Shown here one piece after another: positions 38,756-50,870 of a stretch of DNA of 64,000 bases. Each line of letters starts with the position of its first letter. The stretch's first letter is position 1. Location of the stretch: assembly GCA_034428435.1 (NCBI GenBank), contig DAOUHY010000366.1, positions 1-64,000 on the forward strand, in the 5' to 3' direction. Under the pieces are notes generated by a model. That model was not told where the DNA came from. It made no database searches and saw only the letters and a program-made list of their open reading frames with translations. The stretch comes from Bin5 sp034428435. GTDB lineage: Bacteria > Chloroflexota > Anaerolineae > Caldilineales > Caldilineaceae. A program made the translations under genes and the position numbers.

Positions 38756-39244
38756 TCAGTCTTCAAAGTAGAGACGGGAGACCATTTCGGCGACGCAGGT
38801 GGGCTTCTCCACGCCTTCGATCTGGACGGTTACGTTGTGAATCAGCTGCAGGCCGTTCCCGCTCACTTCCTCGACGGACTGGAGCTGGGTCAAGGTGCGT
38901 ATTCTGGAGCCGGCGAGGAGCGGGTGGGGGAAGCGCACGCGATTGAGGCCATAGTTAACGGTGAGGGCCACGCCGGGATACCTCGGCTTGTCGGGTTCAA
39001 CCATTCCAGTAAGGTGGGGAATGAGAGCGAGCGTAAAGAAGCCGTGAGCGACGGTGGCGCCGAAGGGCGAGTCGCGGGCGGCCCGTTCTTCGTCGACGTG
39101 AATCCACTGATGGTCCAGCGTTGCGTCGGCGAAGCCGTTGATCATGTCCTGGGTAACCGTGAACCAGCCGCCGGAGGTGGATTCGGCACCGATTTTCAAT
39201 TGCAAGTCTTCGTATGCCGCTTGTCGGGACATCGTATTCTCCAT
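38756..39244 (-). CDS. MaoC-like hotdog-fold hydratase
   Basis: Probable enoyl-CoA hydratase, 162 residues. The MaoC active-site motif is DHQWIHVDEERAARDSPFGATVAHG, with catalytic Asp and His in the first part, and the fold ends with a long VQIEG strand. MENT at 39244 or ATG 39232 (MSRQAA) are both possible starts. It is 19 bp after the SDR at 39264 and the two are likely co-translated. Confidence 0.87.
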   Translation of the reverse strand: MENTMSRQAAYEDLQLKIGAESTSGGWFTVTQDMINGFADATLDHQWIHVDEERAARDSPFGATVAHGFFTLALIPHLTGMVEPDKPRYPGVALTVNYGLNRVRFPHPLLAGSRIRTLTQLQSVEEVSGNGLQLIHNVTVQIEGVEKPTCVAEMVSRLYFED

Positions 39245-39263
39245 GGTCGTGTTTTGGCGGTCG

Positions 39264-40022
39264 TCAGGCGGTCATGCCGCCGTCCAAGTTGATGGCTTGC
39301 CCGGTGATAAAGCGAGACTGGTCTGAGCAAAGCCAGACGATGGAATCAGCAATGTCTCGCGGCTTGCCAAAGCGGCGCATAGGGATGCGTTCGAGCATCT
39401 TCTCCGTCCTGTCGGGGTTACCGGCGATGAGCGGATTGAACAGGGGCGTTTCGGTGAAGACGGGGCAGACTGCGTTTACGCGAATGTTGTGGCGTGCGAC
39501 TTCCTGTGCTGCGACGCGGGTGAGACCGATTACGGCGTGCTTGGAGGCGGTGTAGGCGGCCTGGTTCGGGAGTCCGAGTTTGCCCGCCAAGGAAGCTACG
39601 TTAACGATTGCCCCGCCCTGCCCTGCCATGCGACCGATCTCTTCCTGCATGCAGTAGAAGACGCCGGTGAGGTTCACCGCCAGGACCCTGTCCCAGCCCT
39701 CGTGCGGGTAGGAGCGCAACTGTTCCCAAGGACCTCCAATCCCTGCATTGTTGACTGCGAAGTCGAGGCGCCCGAAACGGCTTGATGCCTGCTCAAATAG
39801 ACTTTCTACATCATCGGGATCAGAGACGTCGCAGCGGATGAACAGCCCGTCTACGCCGCACTCCTGCACCTGGTCCACCGCGTCGGAGCCGCCGTCCGGG
39901 TCGACGTCGGCGACGATCACTGCCGCGCCGAGCTCTGCGAAGGCTACTGCGGTCTCGCGCCCGATTCCCGATGCGGCGCCGGTGACCAATGCAACATTGT
40001 CATTGAAGTTCATTCTAGTCAC
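39264..40022 (-). CDS. SDR family oxidoreductase
   Basis: Standard 252-residue SDR with TGAASGIGRE, DV of CDVSDPDD, NNAG, the catalytic Ser region NVASLAGKLG, YTASK and the terminal LDGGM. It belongs to the classical group that oxidises or reduces secondary alcohols. It lies 6 bp before the binding-protein gene end (40029) and 19 bp before the MaoC gene, so these three probably form one transcript. Confidence 0.88.
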   Translation of the reverse strand: MTRMNFNDNVALVTGAASGIGRETAVAFAELGAAVIVADVDPDGGSDAVDQVQECGVDGLFIRCDVSDPDDVESLFEQASSRFGRLDFAVNNAGIGGPWEQLRSYPHEGWDRVLAVNLTGVFYCMQEEIGRMAGQGGAIVNVASLAGKLGLPNQAAYTASKHAVIGLTRVAAQEVARHNIRVNAVCPVFTETPLFNPLIAGNPDRTEKMLERIPMRRFGKPRDIADSIVWLCSDQSRFITGQAINLDGGMTA

Positions 40023-40028
40023 TCTCAG

Positions 40029-41435
40029 TCAGGGGCTGGAAGTTTGCGTTGTGTTCGGAGTTGGCCCGGTTTCGGCGGCCGCCTCCAGTAGAGTTTCGCC
40101 CAACTCCTGGAGTTCAGCAAAAAAGTCGGTGGCCTCGATGTTTGCGGCGAAAAGTTGCACCATCCCCCGATTGAAACTGCTCAGGAGGGTATCGAAGCCT
40201 GGTGGGAACTGCCAGACCACGGCGGTGGGAACTGCGCCGGCAAACGGAGCGAGGCGGGGAAAACTTCCTATCCAGTCGTCTCTCAGCTCGTTCAGGGCTG
40301 GCATCCAGCCGCCGTCGTTGGGCAACGAGCCGACTACGTCGGGACCGCTGAGTAGGGCAGCCAGCTCAAAGGCATCGCTCTTGCGCGTCGACGCCGCAGA
40401 TACGGCGTAGCAACTGGTGAAGGCTACCGAAGTGTTCCGCCCAGCAGGTCCCGAGGGGATAGGTGCTACGCCATAGTGAAAGTCAGGGAACTCGACCTCA
40501 AAGTAGGGTGCAATCCAGTTTCCCTCAATGGTCAGTGCGCCCTTGCCTTTTGCCAGAACCTCTCCGGCCCATTCGTTGTTCGACTCACCGGCATGGCCGG
40601 CGAAGTTGTCGCGAAAGATCTGGATGTACCAGTCCATGGCAGCCGCTGCCGCGGGAGACTCAAGGGAGAAGCTGCCAGTTTCATCTATGATTGTACCACC
40701 GGCCCCGTAAAGGAAGGGAAGCCAGCGGGAAAGATCGGGCGCCTCGATAAACCCGAAGCGGTTGCGTTCCAAGTCGGTTTGGCCGACCGAAACCTCTCTC
40801 AGCGACTCCCAACTGTGTGGGGGAGAGCGGCCGGCGGCAGCCAGGCCTTCACTGTCGTAGACGAGCGCCAGCGTACGTACTTCGCGGGGCAGACAGTAGC
40901 GCAATTCCGACGTCTCGCCTGGCCAGGTGAAGGCTGCGGCCAGTCGGGGCGGGTAGCCTGTCGGGTCGAGGAGGACCTCGTCTGCGTAGGCCAGCAGTCC
41001 CTGACTGGCGAGGTCCGGAAAGAGAAACCCTGTAACGACGACAAGGTCAGGGGGTTCTTCCCCGGAGAGCCGGTCGACGAGTTCCCGGTTATAGTCTTGC
41101 GAGGTGGACAACCGGACTTGGAGCTCCTTGCCTTCAGCCCAAGAGATTATGCGGCTCTGCAAGGCCTCGGTGACCTGCCTCTCTTCAGGGAAGAAGAGTC
41201 GCAGATGGCGATCGCTTGCATCAGGTTCACTCCTCAGCTGGAGGAAAGGCAGTTCCGGCAGGCGGGGGCGAAAGGGCAGCGCGTCGCATCCGCTGAGTAG
41301 CGCTGTCAGTAGCAAGAGCCCGAAGGGCAGTGGGAGACGAAGGGAGGCGATACGCCGGAGCGTTGCGCCTATCCTAAAGGTGCACCTGCCCTGGCTTGCT
41401 TCATTGCTGACTTTCAACGAACGCTGAATAGGCAT
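40029..41435 (-). CDS. Extracellular solute-binding lipoprotein (family 1)
   Basis: ABC-type binding protein, probably for a sugar, 468 residues. It has a long basic N-terminus, a hydrophobic stretch and lipobox LLSGC (Cys50). Conserved family segments include PPDLVVVTGFLFPDLASQGLLAY, EGNWIAPYFE and, near the end, FNRGMVQLFA. Its start lies inside gcvH, overlapping it by 35 bp, and no later in-frame start is visible before the signal peptide, so it may depend on translation of gcvH. No permease or ATPase gene is adjacent, so it either shares another transporter or is orphaned. Confidence 0.8.
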   Translation of the reverse strand: MPIQRSLKVSNEASQGRCTFRIGATLRRIASLRLPLPFGLLLLTALLSGCDALPFRPRLPELPFLQLRSEPDASDRHLRLFFPEERQVTEALQSRIISWAEGKELQVRLSTSQDYNRELVDRLSGEEPPDLVVVTGFLFPDLASQGLLAYADEVLLDPTGYPPRLAAAFTWPGETSELRYCLPREVRTLALVYDSEGLAAAGRSPPHSWESLREVSVGQTDLERNRFGFIEAPDLSRWLPFLYGAGGTIIDETGSFSLESPAAAAAMDWYIQIFRDNFAGHAGESNNEWAGEVLAKGKGALTIEGNWIAPYFEVEFPDFHYGVAPIPSGPAGRNTSVAFTSCYAVSAASTRKSDAFELAALLSGPDVVGSLPNDGGWMPALNELRDDWIGSFPRLAPFAGAVPTAVVWQFPPGFDTLLSSFNRGMVQLFAANIEATDFFAELQELGETLLEAAAETGPTPNTTQTSSP

Positions 41436-41793
41436 CGGCGTCCATCAGTTTTTCAAGTTCCTCCTCGTCTTCGACTTCGATTTTGAGGAACCAGGCCCCG
41501 TAAGGGTCGCTGTTCACCAGTTCGGGCGTGTCGTTGAGTTCTTCGTTGACGGCGGAGACAGAGCCGGAAACGGGGGCGATTATGTCCTCAGCCGCTTTGA
41601 CCGATTCGACGACCGCGACGGCCTCTCCGGCGGATACAGTCGTACCGACTTCAGGTAGCTCGACAAATACGATATCGCTCATCATGTCCTGTGCGGCATC
41701 GCTGATTCCGACGACGACCTGGGAATCTTCCTGTCGCGCCCATTCGTGGGTGTCGGCATATTTCAGACTTGGTTCGTAGACGTAGGTTGCCAT
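41401..41793 (-). CDS. gcvH: Glycine cleavage system H protein
   Basis: Lipoyl carrier that moves the aminomethyl group between the P, T and L proteins of glycine cleavage. VVESVKAAEDIIAPVSG has the lipoylated Lys66. From ATG 41793 (MATYVYEP) the protein is 130 residues, the normal size, with AAGGGAAG upstream; the frame opens at 41814. Genes for P, T and L are not in the window. The ending (DADAYSAFVESQQ) overlaps the next gene's start. Confidence 0.95.
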   Translation of the reverse strand: MATYVYEPSLKYADTHEWARQEDSQVVVGISDAAQDMMSDIVFVELPEVGTTVSAGEAVAVVESVKAAEDIIAPVSGSVSAVNEELNDTPELVNSDPYGAWFLKIEVEDEEELEKLMDADAYSAFVESQQ

Positions 41794-41925
41794 CGTGTTC
41801 TTCCCTTCATTCAAGTGGCACCGGTTTCCGGATGACCGGCTGGCGATACCTTAAATCCTTTGACGCAGGTGTCCTCAGGCTGCGTAGTTATGTCTTCCGG
41901 AGGCCCGGTCTCGCCAGCCGATCGC

Positions 41926-45141
<3,216 letters not shown>

Positions 45142-45178
45142 TTCACCATCCCCCGTCGGTAGTGTAAATGAGGCCTAT

Positions 45179-45925
45179 TCAGGCCAGCGCATCACCGATT
45201 TCCACATAGATTCGCTTGTTTATGGCGCCCTTACTGCGGTAGTCGACGACGCGCATGGCGCCGACTTCGCTTGTGTTGGCTGCGTGGGTGCCGCCGTCTG
45301 CCTGGAGGTCAAGACCTTTGAGCTCCACGGTTCGCACTTCCTTGATCTGTTTCGGCAACAGGTTGATCTTGGTGCGAATCAGGTCCGGGATCTGGAAGGC
45401 TTCTTCGCGGGGCAGGGTTCTGGTGGATACAGGGCGAGCAGCCTCGATTTCAGCGTTGCATTTGCGCTCGATGGCGGCGACGAGATCGCCGCTCATGGCC
45501 TCGAATTCGAAGTCCATGCGACCGCTGCCGGGCTTCATGTCGCCGCCGGTGACGGAAGCGCCGTAGTCGCGCCAGACGACGCCGCAGAGGATGTGCATGG
45601 CGGTGTGCGTGCGCATTAGCAGGTAGCGCCGTTCCCAGTCCAGTTCGGCCTGGACGTTCTGGCCGGGCCTGATGGGGACGGATTCTCCTTTTTTGCCCTC
45701 GAGCGTATGCCAGATGCGGCCGCCTTCTTTCTTTACCTTGCTGACGGCAAGCCTGCGATAGTCGACGGTGATCCAGCCGGTGTCGTTGGGCTGGCCGCCA
45801 CCGCCGGGGTAGAAGGCGGTGCGGTCGAGGGCGACGCGCAGCCGGCCGTCCTTTTTGTCAACGGCTGTGATGGCGGCGTCGAACTGGCGAAGGTAGGCAT
45901 CGTCGTAGAAAAGTTCGGCGGTCAT
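45179..45925 (-). CDS. AlaX-like tRNA-editing protein (AlaRS-related)
   Basis: Free-standing trans-editing protein of the AlaX family, which hydrolyses mischarged tRNA. It has an N-terminal beta-barrel domain as in the AlaRS linker, then RTHTAMHILCGV (HxxxH metal motif) and QADGGTHAANTSEVG, where the usual Cys of CxxxH is an Asp. AlaX-M/L enzymes are about this size. ATG 45925 gives 248 residues; the frame opens at 45976, directly abutting the T-box terminator. Its position in front of ileS in a single T-box-regulated unit is unusual: AlaX normally acts on Ser- or Gly-tRNA-Ala. Whether it edits tRNA-Ile is unknown. Confidence 0.85.
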   Translation of the reverse strand: MTAELFYDDAYLRQFDAAITAVDKKDGRLRVALDRTAFYPGGGGQPNDTGWITVDYRRLAVSKVKKEGGRIWHTLEGKKGESVPIRPGQNVQAELDWERRYLLMRTHTAMHILCGVVWRDYGASVTGGDMKPGSGRMDFEFEAMSGDLVAAIERKCNAEIEAARPVSTRTLPREEAFQIPDLIRTKINLLPKQIKEVRTVELKGLDLQADGGTHAANTSEVGAMRVVDYRSKGAINKRIYVEIGDALA

Positions 45926-45976
45926 CGGTTCTTGGCTCCGGATTCTGGCCAGACAGAGGTCTCCTGGCAATGGCAT

Positions 45977-46262
45977 AACAAAGCCCGTCCCAGTTCAGGG
46001 ACGGGCTGAAAGGTCCGCGGTACCACCCTGCTTCCCGGTGCTGCGACCGGGCTGCTTCAGTGCCAGAGGACAGGCTGGCTGGTTCTCTGGCCGTGAGGGT
46101 AACGGTTCACGACACCGGCGACATCTACCTGGCATCTGGGTGCCTATTCGGGTCGCGGCTCGGGAGGGATCTTCGCTGTCTCAGCGGTCCGCCCGGCTTT
46201 CACCGTCCCGGGCTCGCTGGGGAACTGAAGACAGGTACTCGTCTCCGTCATTGCCGATGGTG
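45977..46262 (-). promoter_or_regulatory. T-box leader (tRNA-responsive), probably Ile
   Basis: Read on the minus strand it has the T-box order: GAGTA AG-box (46240-46236), the distal stem I sequence GTGAAAGCCGGG (about 46203-46192), a candidate ATC specifier (46170-46168, Ile) in CGAAGATCCC, the T-box AGGGTGGTACCGCGG (46029-46015), then the terminator AGCCCGTCCC/GGGACGGGCT with a TTGTT tail (46007-45977). Uncharged tRNA should form the antiterminator and allow expression. The specifier reading as Ile is supported by ileS downstream. Confidence 0.9.
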
Positions 46263-46286
46263 CATTCGGTTGAACAGAACGCGGCA

Positions 46287-46315
46287 ATTGTAACCGGGGG
46301 TTGCGGGTTTGTCAA
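46287..46315 (-). promoter_or_regulatory. Strong promoter of the T-box-alaX-ileS operon
   Basis: On the minus strand TTGACA (46315-46310) is followed after exactly 17 bp by TACAAT (46292-46287). The first five bases of transcript should lie just before the T-box stem I. A match this close to consensus is the best in the window. Confidence 0.8.
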
Positions 46316-46358
46316 TTCAGGGAGGTTGATGTGTGAAGTAGGATTTTGGGGAGGCAGA

Positions 46359-46659
46359 GGGCAGGCACAAGGTTTGCCCCTACGGGGGCGGGGAGGGGAC
46401 TGGGGGAACGGTGACGGGGGCGAGCAGTGGGCAGGCACAAGGTTTGCCCCTACGGGGGCGGGGAGGGGATTGGGGGAGCGGTGACGGGGGCGAACAGAGG
46501 GCAGACACAAGGCCTGCCCCTACGGGGGCGGGGAGGGGATTGGGGAAGGGGTGCTAGGGGCGAACAGAGGGCAGGCACAAGGCCTGCCCCTACGGGGGCG
46601 GGGAGGGAATTGGGGGAGCGGTGACGGGGCGGTGGATGGGCCGAAGGCCCGGCCGCCCA
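46359..46659. repeat. Tandem array of 70-bp units with GGGCAGGC hairpin
   Basis: Four units at 46359, 46429, 46499 and 46569, spaced exactly 70 bp. Each starts GGGCAGGC (or GGGCAGAC), loop ACAAG, then GTTTGCCC or GCCTGCCC, and CCTACGGGGG. The first two have G-T wobbles in the arm. The last unit runs into a GATGGGCCGAAGGCCCGGCCGCCCA-like segment (46636-46659), a fragment of the twin-hairpin repeat. It lies between the ileS operon promoter and the HlyC gene. Confidence 0.88.
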
Positions 46660-46709
46660 TAAGTGCAGTGGTCAGTAATCTGGTAGGGTTGCGGCGAAGC
46701 GGCGGCAGA

Positions 46710-48077
46710 TCAGGTTTCGTTTGATTCGGTGTCTTCCGGGTCCGATTCATCTTCCGGAAGTTCGACGAGGGCGGAGTCGACGGCGCGGCCGGCGACTTGC
46801 TCGACGATGTAGCGGATGCCGTTGCGGTCAACGACGTCGCCGACGACGGGGATACGTCCGAGGTGGGCCATGATGAGGCCGCCCACGGTGTCGACCTCTT
46901 CTTCGGTGTAGTCGATGTCGAAGTGCTGGTTGAGCTCGTCGAGAAGGAGCGAGCCGTCGACGCGCAGGCGTCTATCGCTGACTGACTCGAAGGGGGCGCG
47001 TTCGGCGTCAAATTCGTCCTGAATTTCGCCGACGACCTCCTCCAGCAGGTCCTCGAAGGTGACGATGCCGGCAGTGCCGCCGAACTCGTCGATAACGACC
47101 GCCAGCGCGCCATTTTCGGCACGGAAGCGACCCAGCATTTGATCGAGGGAGAGTGTTTCGGGTACGACCATCACGGGGCGGGCCTGCGCCATTGCGCGCA
47201 GGTCGAGGGGACCTCGCTCGGGGCCGGTTTGCAGGTGACGGGCGAGGTCCTTGACGTGCAAGAAGCCCCTGATCTGGTCCAAATCTCCATCGTAGATGGG
47301 ATAGCGTGAGTGAATGGAAGAACAGACGAACTGCAGAATCGTCTGTTCGTTTTCGTCGATGGAGATGCCTTCGATGCGGGTGCGGGGGGTCATCACCTGG
47401 CCAACGGTACGCTCCCTCATGTCGAGGATGTTTTCGATGTAGAGCTGCTCGGAGGGCGCAATCAGCCCCTCCTCGGAACTTTCTTCGACGATGAGTTCGA
47501 GATCCTGCGGAGAGACCATGTGGTCGTGGGCGCTGCGCTCGGGCACGCCGCAGGCGCGTGTGATGGCACGTGCAATCTTGTTCAGTATGAAAATGGCGGG
47601 AGAGAAGATGCGTTCGATCAGCCAGAAAGGCCCGATTACGCGCAGCGCAGTCGTTTCGGGCGCCTGCAGCGCCAATGACTTGGGCATTACTTCGCCAAGT
47701 ACTACGTGCAGATAGGTCATGACGCCGATGGCGAGGACCAAGGCTGCGCTGTGGGCTGCTGCGACGCTGATCAGGCCCCTCTCTACGCCGTAGTGTTCGA
47801 GCCCCGACAGGATCCATTCGGCGATTGTGTGTTCGCCGTACATGCCCAAGCCCAAGCTGGAAAGAGTGATGCCGAGCTGCGCCATGATGATGAAGCGGGT
47901 CTGCCCGGTCGGGTCGGTCAAGACGCGCATTACCCTGGAAGCCGCAGAAGAGCCTTCGTTGGCCAGCTGGGACATGCGCGCCCTTGAGGAAGCGACGACG
48001 GCGAATTCGACGGCGACAAACAGGCCGTTGAAGAATATCAGTGCTGCTATGATGACTACGGGAAGCAGGTATTCCAC
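46710..48077 (-). CDS. HlyC/CorC family transporter (CNNM-CBS-CorC_HlyC)
   Basis: Membrane protein of the CNNM/CorC group, implicated in Mg/Na or Mg/Co exchange. The N-terminal DUF21 region has four hydrophobic segments (about 1-180), followed by a CBS pair (about 210-330; VGQVMTPRTRIEGISIDE) and a C-terminal CorC_HlyC fold with VVIDEFGGTAGIVTFEDLLEEVVGEIQDEFD. The tail is acidic, ending in Glu/Asp/Ser repeats. 455 residues. A second, more diverged family member is 60 bp upstream on the same strand. Confidence 0.88.
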   Translation of the reverse strand: MEYLLPVVIIAALIFFNGLFVAVEFAVVASSRARMSQLANEGSSAASRVMRVLTDPTGQTRFIIMAQLGITLSSLGLGMYGEHTIAEWILSGLEHYGVERGLISVAAAHSAALVLAIGVMTYLHVVLGEVMPKSLALQAPETTALRVIGPFWLIERIFSPAIFILNKIARAITRACGVPERSAHDHMVSPQDLELIVEESSEEGLIAPSEQLYIENILDMRERTVGQVMTPRTRIEGISIDENEQTILQFVCSSIHSRYPIYDGDLDQIRGFLHVKDLARHLQTGPERGPLDLRAMAQARPVMVVPETLSLDQMLGRFRAENGALAVVIDEFGGTAGIVTFEDLLEEVVGEIQDEFDAERAPFESVSDRRLRVDGSLLLDELNQHFDIDYTEEEVDTVGGLIMAHLGRIPVVGDVVDRNGIRYIVEQVAGRAVDSALVELPEDESDPEDTESNET

Positions 48078-48137
48078 TTTTTTAGGTCACCTGGTTTCGG
48101 TATTCCTTGCGATTGCGTGCGTTGGCCAGACTGGGCA

Positions 48138-49520
48138 CTATTCGGTCTGAGTGCCTGACCGGGGCAGTTTGGCTACGGCGCCGGGCGGAAGAGCCACACT
48201 AACGCGGGTGACGGCGTAGCCGCTGACTTCTTCCACCTGAAAATCGAACTCTTGCAGGCGCACGACCTGGCCCTGTTCGGGAATGGCGCCCAGCTGGGCA
48301 AGAATGGCGCCACCCAGCGTATCAACGTCTTCAAACTCCAGGTCGGAACCGAGAAACTCAGACAGGCTTTCCAAGTCGATCTCACCGGCGAGATTGAGCC
48401 GGCCGTCGTTTGCCAGCGCCATCTCCTGGCTGTCGGCATCGAATTCGTCGGCGATGTCGCCGAATATTTCTTCAATGAGGTCTTCAAAGGTGACGATTCC
48501 GGCGGTGCCTCCATACTCGTCTATGACTACCGCCAAATGGAAGTGCTCGGTCTGAAGTTGACGAAACACATTGAGTACAGAGGCCGATTCCGGGACATAG
48601 GGAGGAACGCGCATCACGTCACGGACATTGTTATTTAGGCCACTCTGCCTATCCGGGCCGCCGGCTTTTTCGGAGTCAGGGCGTGCTTGCATACAGAGCA
48701 GGTCTTTCAAGTGAACCACACCAACGATGTTGTCGACCGTTCCCTCGTACAGGGGGAGCCTGGAGTGAGTTGACTCCGCCAGCAATTGCAGAAGCTCGGC
48801 CGTGGACAGATCTACAGGCGCTGCCAGCAGTTGAGTGCGAGGGACGATCACGTGTCTCAGCGAACGCCTGCGCAATTGCAATGTGTTCTCCAGCAGTTCG
48901 GTTTCACCTTCTTTGAGAACGCCGCCGGCGCCGCTTTCCTGGACCATCATCAGTATTTCTTCGGGGGCGTGAATATGAAAGCCCTCCGATACCGCTCTCA
49001 GGCCGACAAGACGCAGAAGCAGCCGGCCGCTGCCGTTGAAAAACCAGATCAGGGGGCGTAACAGAATGATCGCCCAATTGACTGATGTAACAAGGAGCAG
49101 GGAGGTCGGCTCAGGAAACTGTATCGCGACCGTTTTGGGGGCGAGTTCGCTCAAGGCTACCTGGATCACGGTAAGAACGACTAGGACGCCGGTGGCGGCG
49201 ATGGAAACGGCAGCGGCCTGGGCAACTATCCCTGAGCCGACTAGCAGCGGTTCCACCAAAGGCGTGATCACGGCCTTGCCGTAGTAACCCAGCATCAGGC
49301 TGGAGAGGGTAATGCCCAGCTGGCAGGCGGCGATATAGTCGTCGAGCCTGTCGGGACTTTCCAGGATAGGGAGCAGAATCTGCGCGGGGCGGCTACCGGC
49401 TGCCGCCTCCTGGGCGATGCGGGCACGGCGGGCGCCAACGGTGCCAATTTCGGCGGCTACGAAGAATCCGTTCAATGCTATGAGAATGAATACTGTGACA
49501 ACTACGAGAACATAGAGCAT
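48138..49520 (-). CDS. HlyC/CorC family transporter (paralogue)
   Basis: Same architecture: DUF21 membrane region, CBS pair (LRHVIVPRTQLLAAPVDLS) and CorC_HlyC domain (VVIDEYGGTAGIVTFEDLIEEIFGDIADEFD). 460 residues. It resembles the downstream gene mainly in the CBS and C-terminal parts. The membrane part differs substantially, so the two may transport different ions or form a heteromer. Confidence 0.87.
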   Translation of the reverse strand: MLYVLVVVTVFILIALNGFFVAAEIGTVGARRARIAQEAAAGSRPAQILLPILESPDRLDDYIAACQLGITLSSLMLGYYGKAVITPLVEPLLVGSGIVAQAAAVSIAATGVLVVLTVIQVALSELAPKTVAIQFPEPTSLLLVTSVNWAIILLRPLIWFFNGSGRLLLRLVGLRAVSEGFHIHAPEEILMMVQESGAGGVLKEGETELLENTLQLRRRSLRHVIVPRTQLLAAPVDLSTAELLQLLAESTHSRLPLYEGTVDNIVGVVHLKDLLCMQARPDSEKAGGPDRQSGLNNNVRDVMRVPPYVPESASVLNVFRQLQTEHFHLAVVIDEYGGTAGIVTFEDLIEEIFGDIADEFDADSQEMALANDGRLNLAGEIDLESLSEFLGSDLEFEDVDTLGGAILAQLGAIPEQGQVVRLQEFDFQVEEVSGYAVTRVSVALPPGAVAKLPRSGTQTE

Positions 49521-49874
49521 GAATGAAATTGAATTCTGGCTACGAGGGCATCTATTCCCGGTTACCTAGACGTATTCCGTCAAAAAAACGTTCATCTGAC
49601 TGAAAATGGCCTGACGAAGCGAGCTGTGAACGGAAGCAGGTAGATTCTGACGAACTGCAATATGCTTGCCACCGATTCTGCAAGTGCTGCGCAGTAGCAG
49701 TGCACGCTTCCTGAATCCCGGTTCGGTTTGGTTGCGACTTTGCACGTGAAGTATGATTGGCGCTCAGCCGACACTGTAAATTCCGGCCCAGATCAGATGC
49801 AAGCGACGTTGCCATGCGCTGAAGGCGGAAACTGGAGAACGTCAGACCGACTAGGTGACCTGGAGCAGTCATCA
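49521..49874. other. Divergent intergenic region
   Basis: No gene or known RNA seen. It should hold promoters for the HlyC pair (-) and the prenyltransferase (+). The open frame preceding ATG 49875 has no family-like sequence. Confidence 0.4.
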
Positions 49875-50828
49875 ATGGAACGTGCCACAGAGTCGTTTTC
49901 GCCCTCGCCGGCAGAACAGCCCAGCCACAGGGAAGAATCTACTTTGACCACAGGCCGGCGCCTATTGTACCTGTTGCGGACGATGCGGCCCAAACAGTGG
50001 ACGAAGAACGGATTTGTTCTGGTTGCACTGATCTTTGACGGCAAACTCCTGGACCTGCCGTTGACGGTGACGGCGGTTTGGACGCTGGTCTGCTTCAGCC
50101 TGGTCGCGAGCAGCGTCTACATACTGAATGATCTGATCGACATCGAGAGGGACCGACAACATCCGCGTAAACGGCTGCGGCCGCTGGCGAGCGGCCAGCT
50201 CAACCCGGGACTTGCCAAGGCGGCGATGGCGGCACTGGCTGTCGCCGGGCTGGCGGGAGGCGTGTTGACGAGTTTCAACGTCGGGTTGACGCTGGCGGTC
50301 TACGTAGTCCTGAATGCTGCCTACTGTGTTTATCTCAAGAACCTCGTGATCATTGACGTGATGATGATTGCGGTCTTTTTTGTCCTGCGGGTCGCGGCCG
50401 GTGCGGTAGCGGTCGAAGTAAGCGCCTTCAGCCCCTGGCTTTACATTTGCGTCAGCCTTCTGGCGCTATTGATCGCGTTTGGCAAACGCCGGCACGAAAT
50501 CGTCCTGCTGAGGGAGGCTGCTTCCGGGCACCGATCGAGCCTGAAGCAGTATAACCTGCCTTTTCTGGACCAGATCATCGGCATCGTGACGACGAGCGGC
50601 CTGATCAGTTACACGTTTTACAGTTTTGAGGCCGAGACCGCCTTGGCGGACCCATCACGCATGATGCTGACGGTGCCGCTGATCGTCTTCGTCGTATTTC
50701 GCTATCTCTACCTGATTCACGTTGAGCAACGCGGTGGGGCGCCGGACGACCTGCGGTTTGCAGACCGTCCGCTGTTTGCAGCCGTGGTCCTGTGGGTTCT
50801 GTCTGTGGTGGCGGTCATCTATGTGTGA
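49875..50828 (+). CDS. UbiA-family prenyltransferase (DPPR-synthase-like)
   Basis: Integral membrane enzyme that couples a prenyl diphosphate or prenyl phosphate to an acceptor. The first Asp-rich motif is NDLIDIERDRQHP with the KRLRP extension, and the second is in YLKNLVIIDVMMIAVFFVLR. About nine helices follow. This combination, especially DxxxDRxHPxKRxRPLASG, is typical of decaprenyl-phosphate phosphoribosyltransferases (arabinan donor synthesis) and their relatives. ATG 49875 is chosen because it is preceded by GGAG; the frame opens at 49728. 317 residues. The acceptor is inferred, not shown. Confidence 0.86.
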   Translation: MERATESFSPSPAEQPSHREESTLTTGRRLLYLLRTMRPKQWTKNGFVLVALIFDGKLLDLPLTVTAVWTLVCFSLVASSVYILNDLIDIERDRQHPRKRLRPLASGQLNPGLAKAAMAALAVAGLAGGVLTSFNVGLTLAVYVVLNAAYCVYLKNLVIIDVMMIAVFFVLRVAAGAVAVEVSAFSPWLYICVSLLALLIAFGKRRHEIVLLREAASGHRSSLKQYNLPFLDQIIGIVTTSGLISYTFYSFEAETALADPSRMMLTVPLIVFVVFRYLYLIHVEQRGGAPDDLRFADRPLFAAVVLWVLSVVAVIYV

Positions 50829-50870
50829 CAGGCGGTGCTTGACCAAACAGGAAGAGCGTCGAAACAGAGT

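Noticed and set aside
41815..41925. Glycine riboswitch before gcvH
   Set aside because: The 130-bp space between ileS and gcvH is too short and shows no glycine-aptamer-like pairing.
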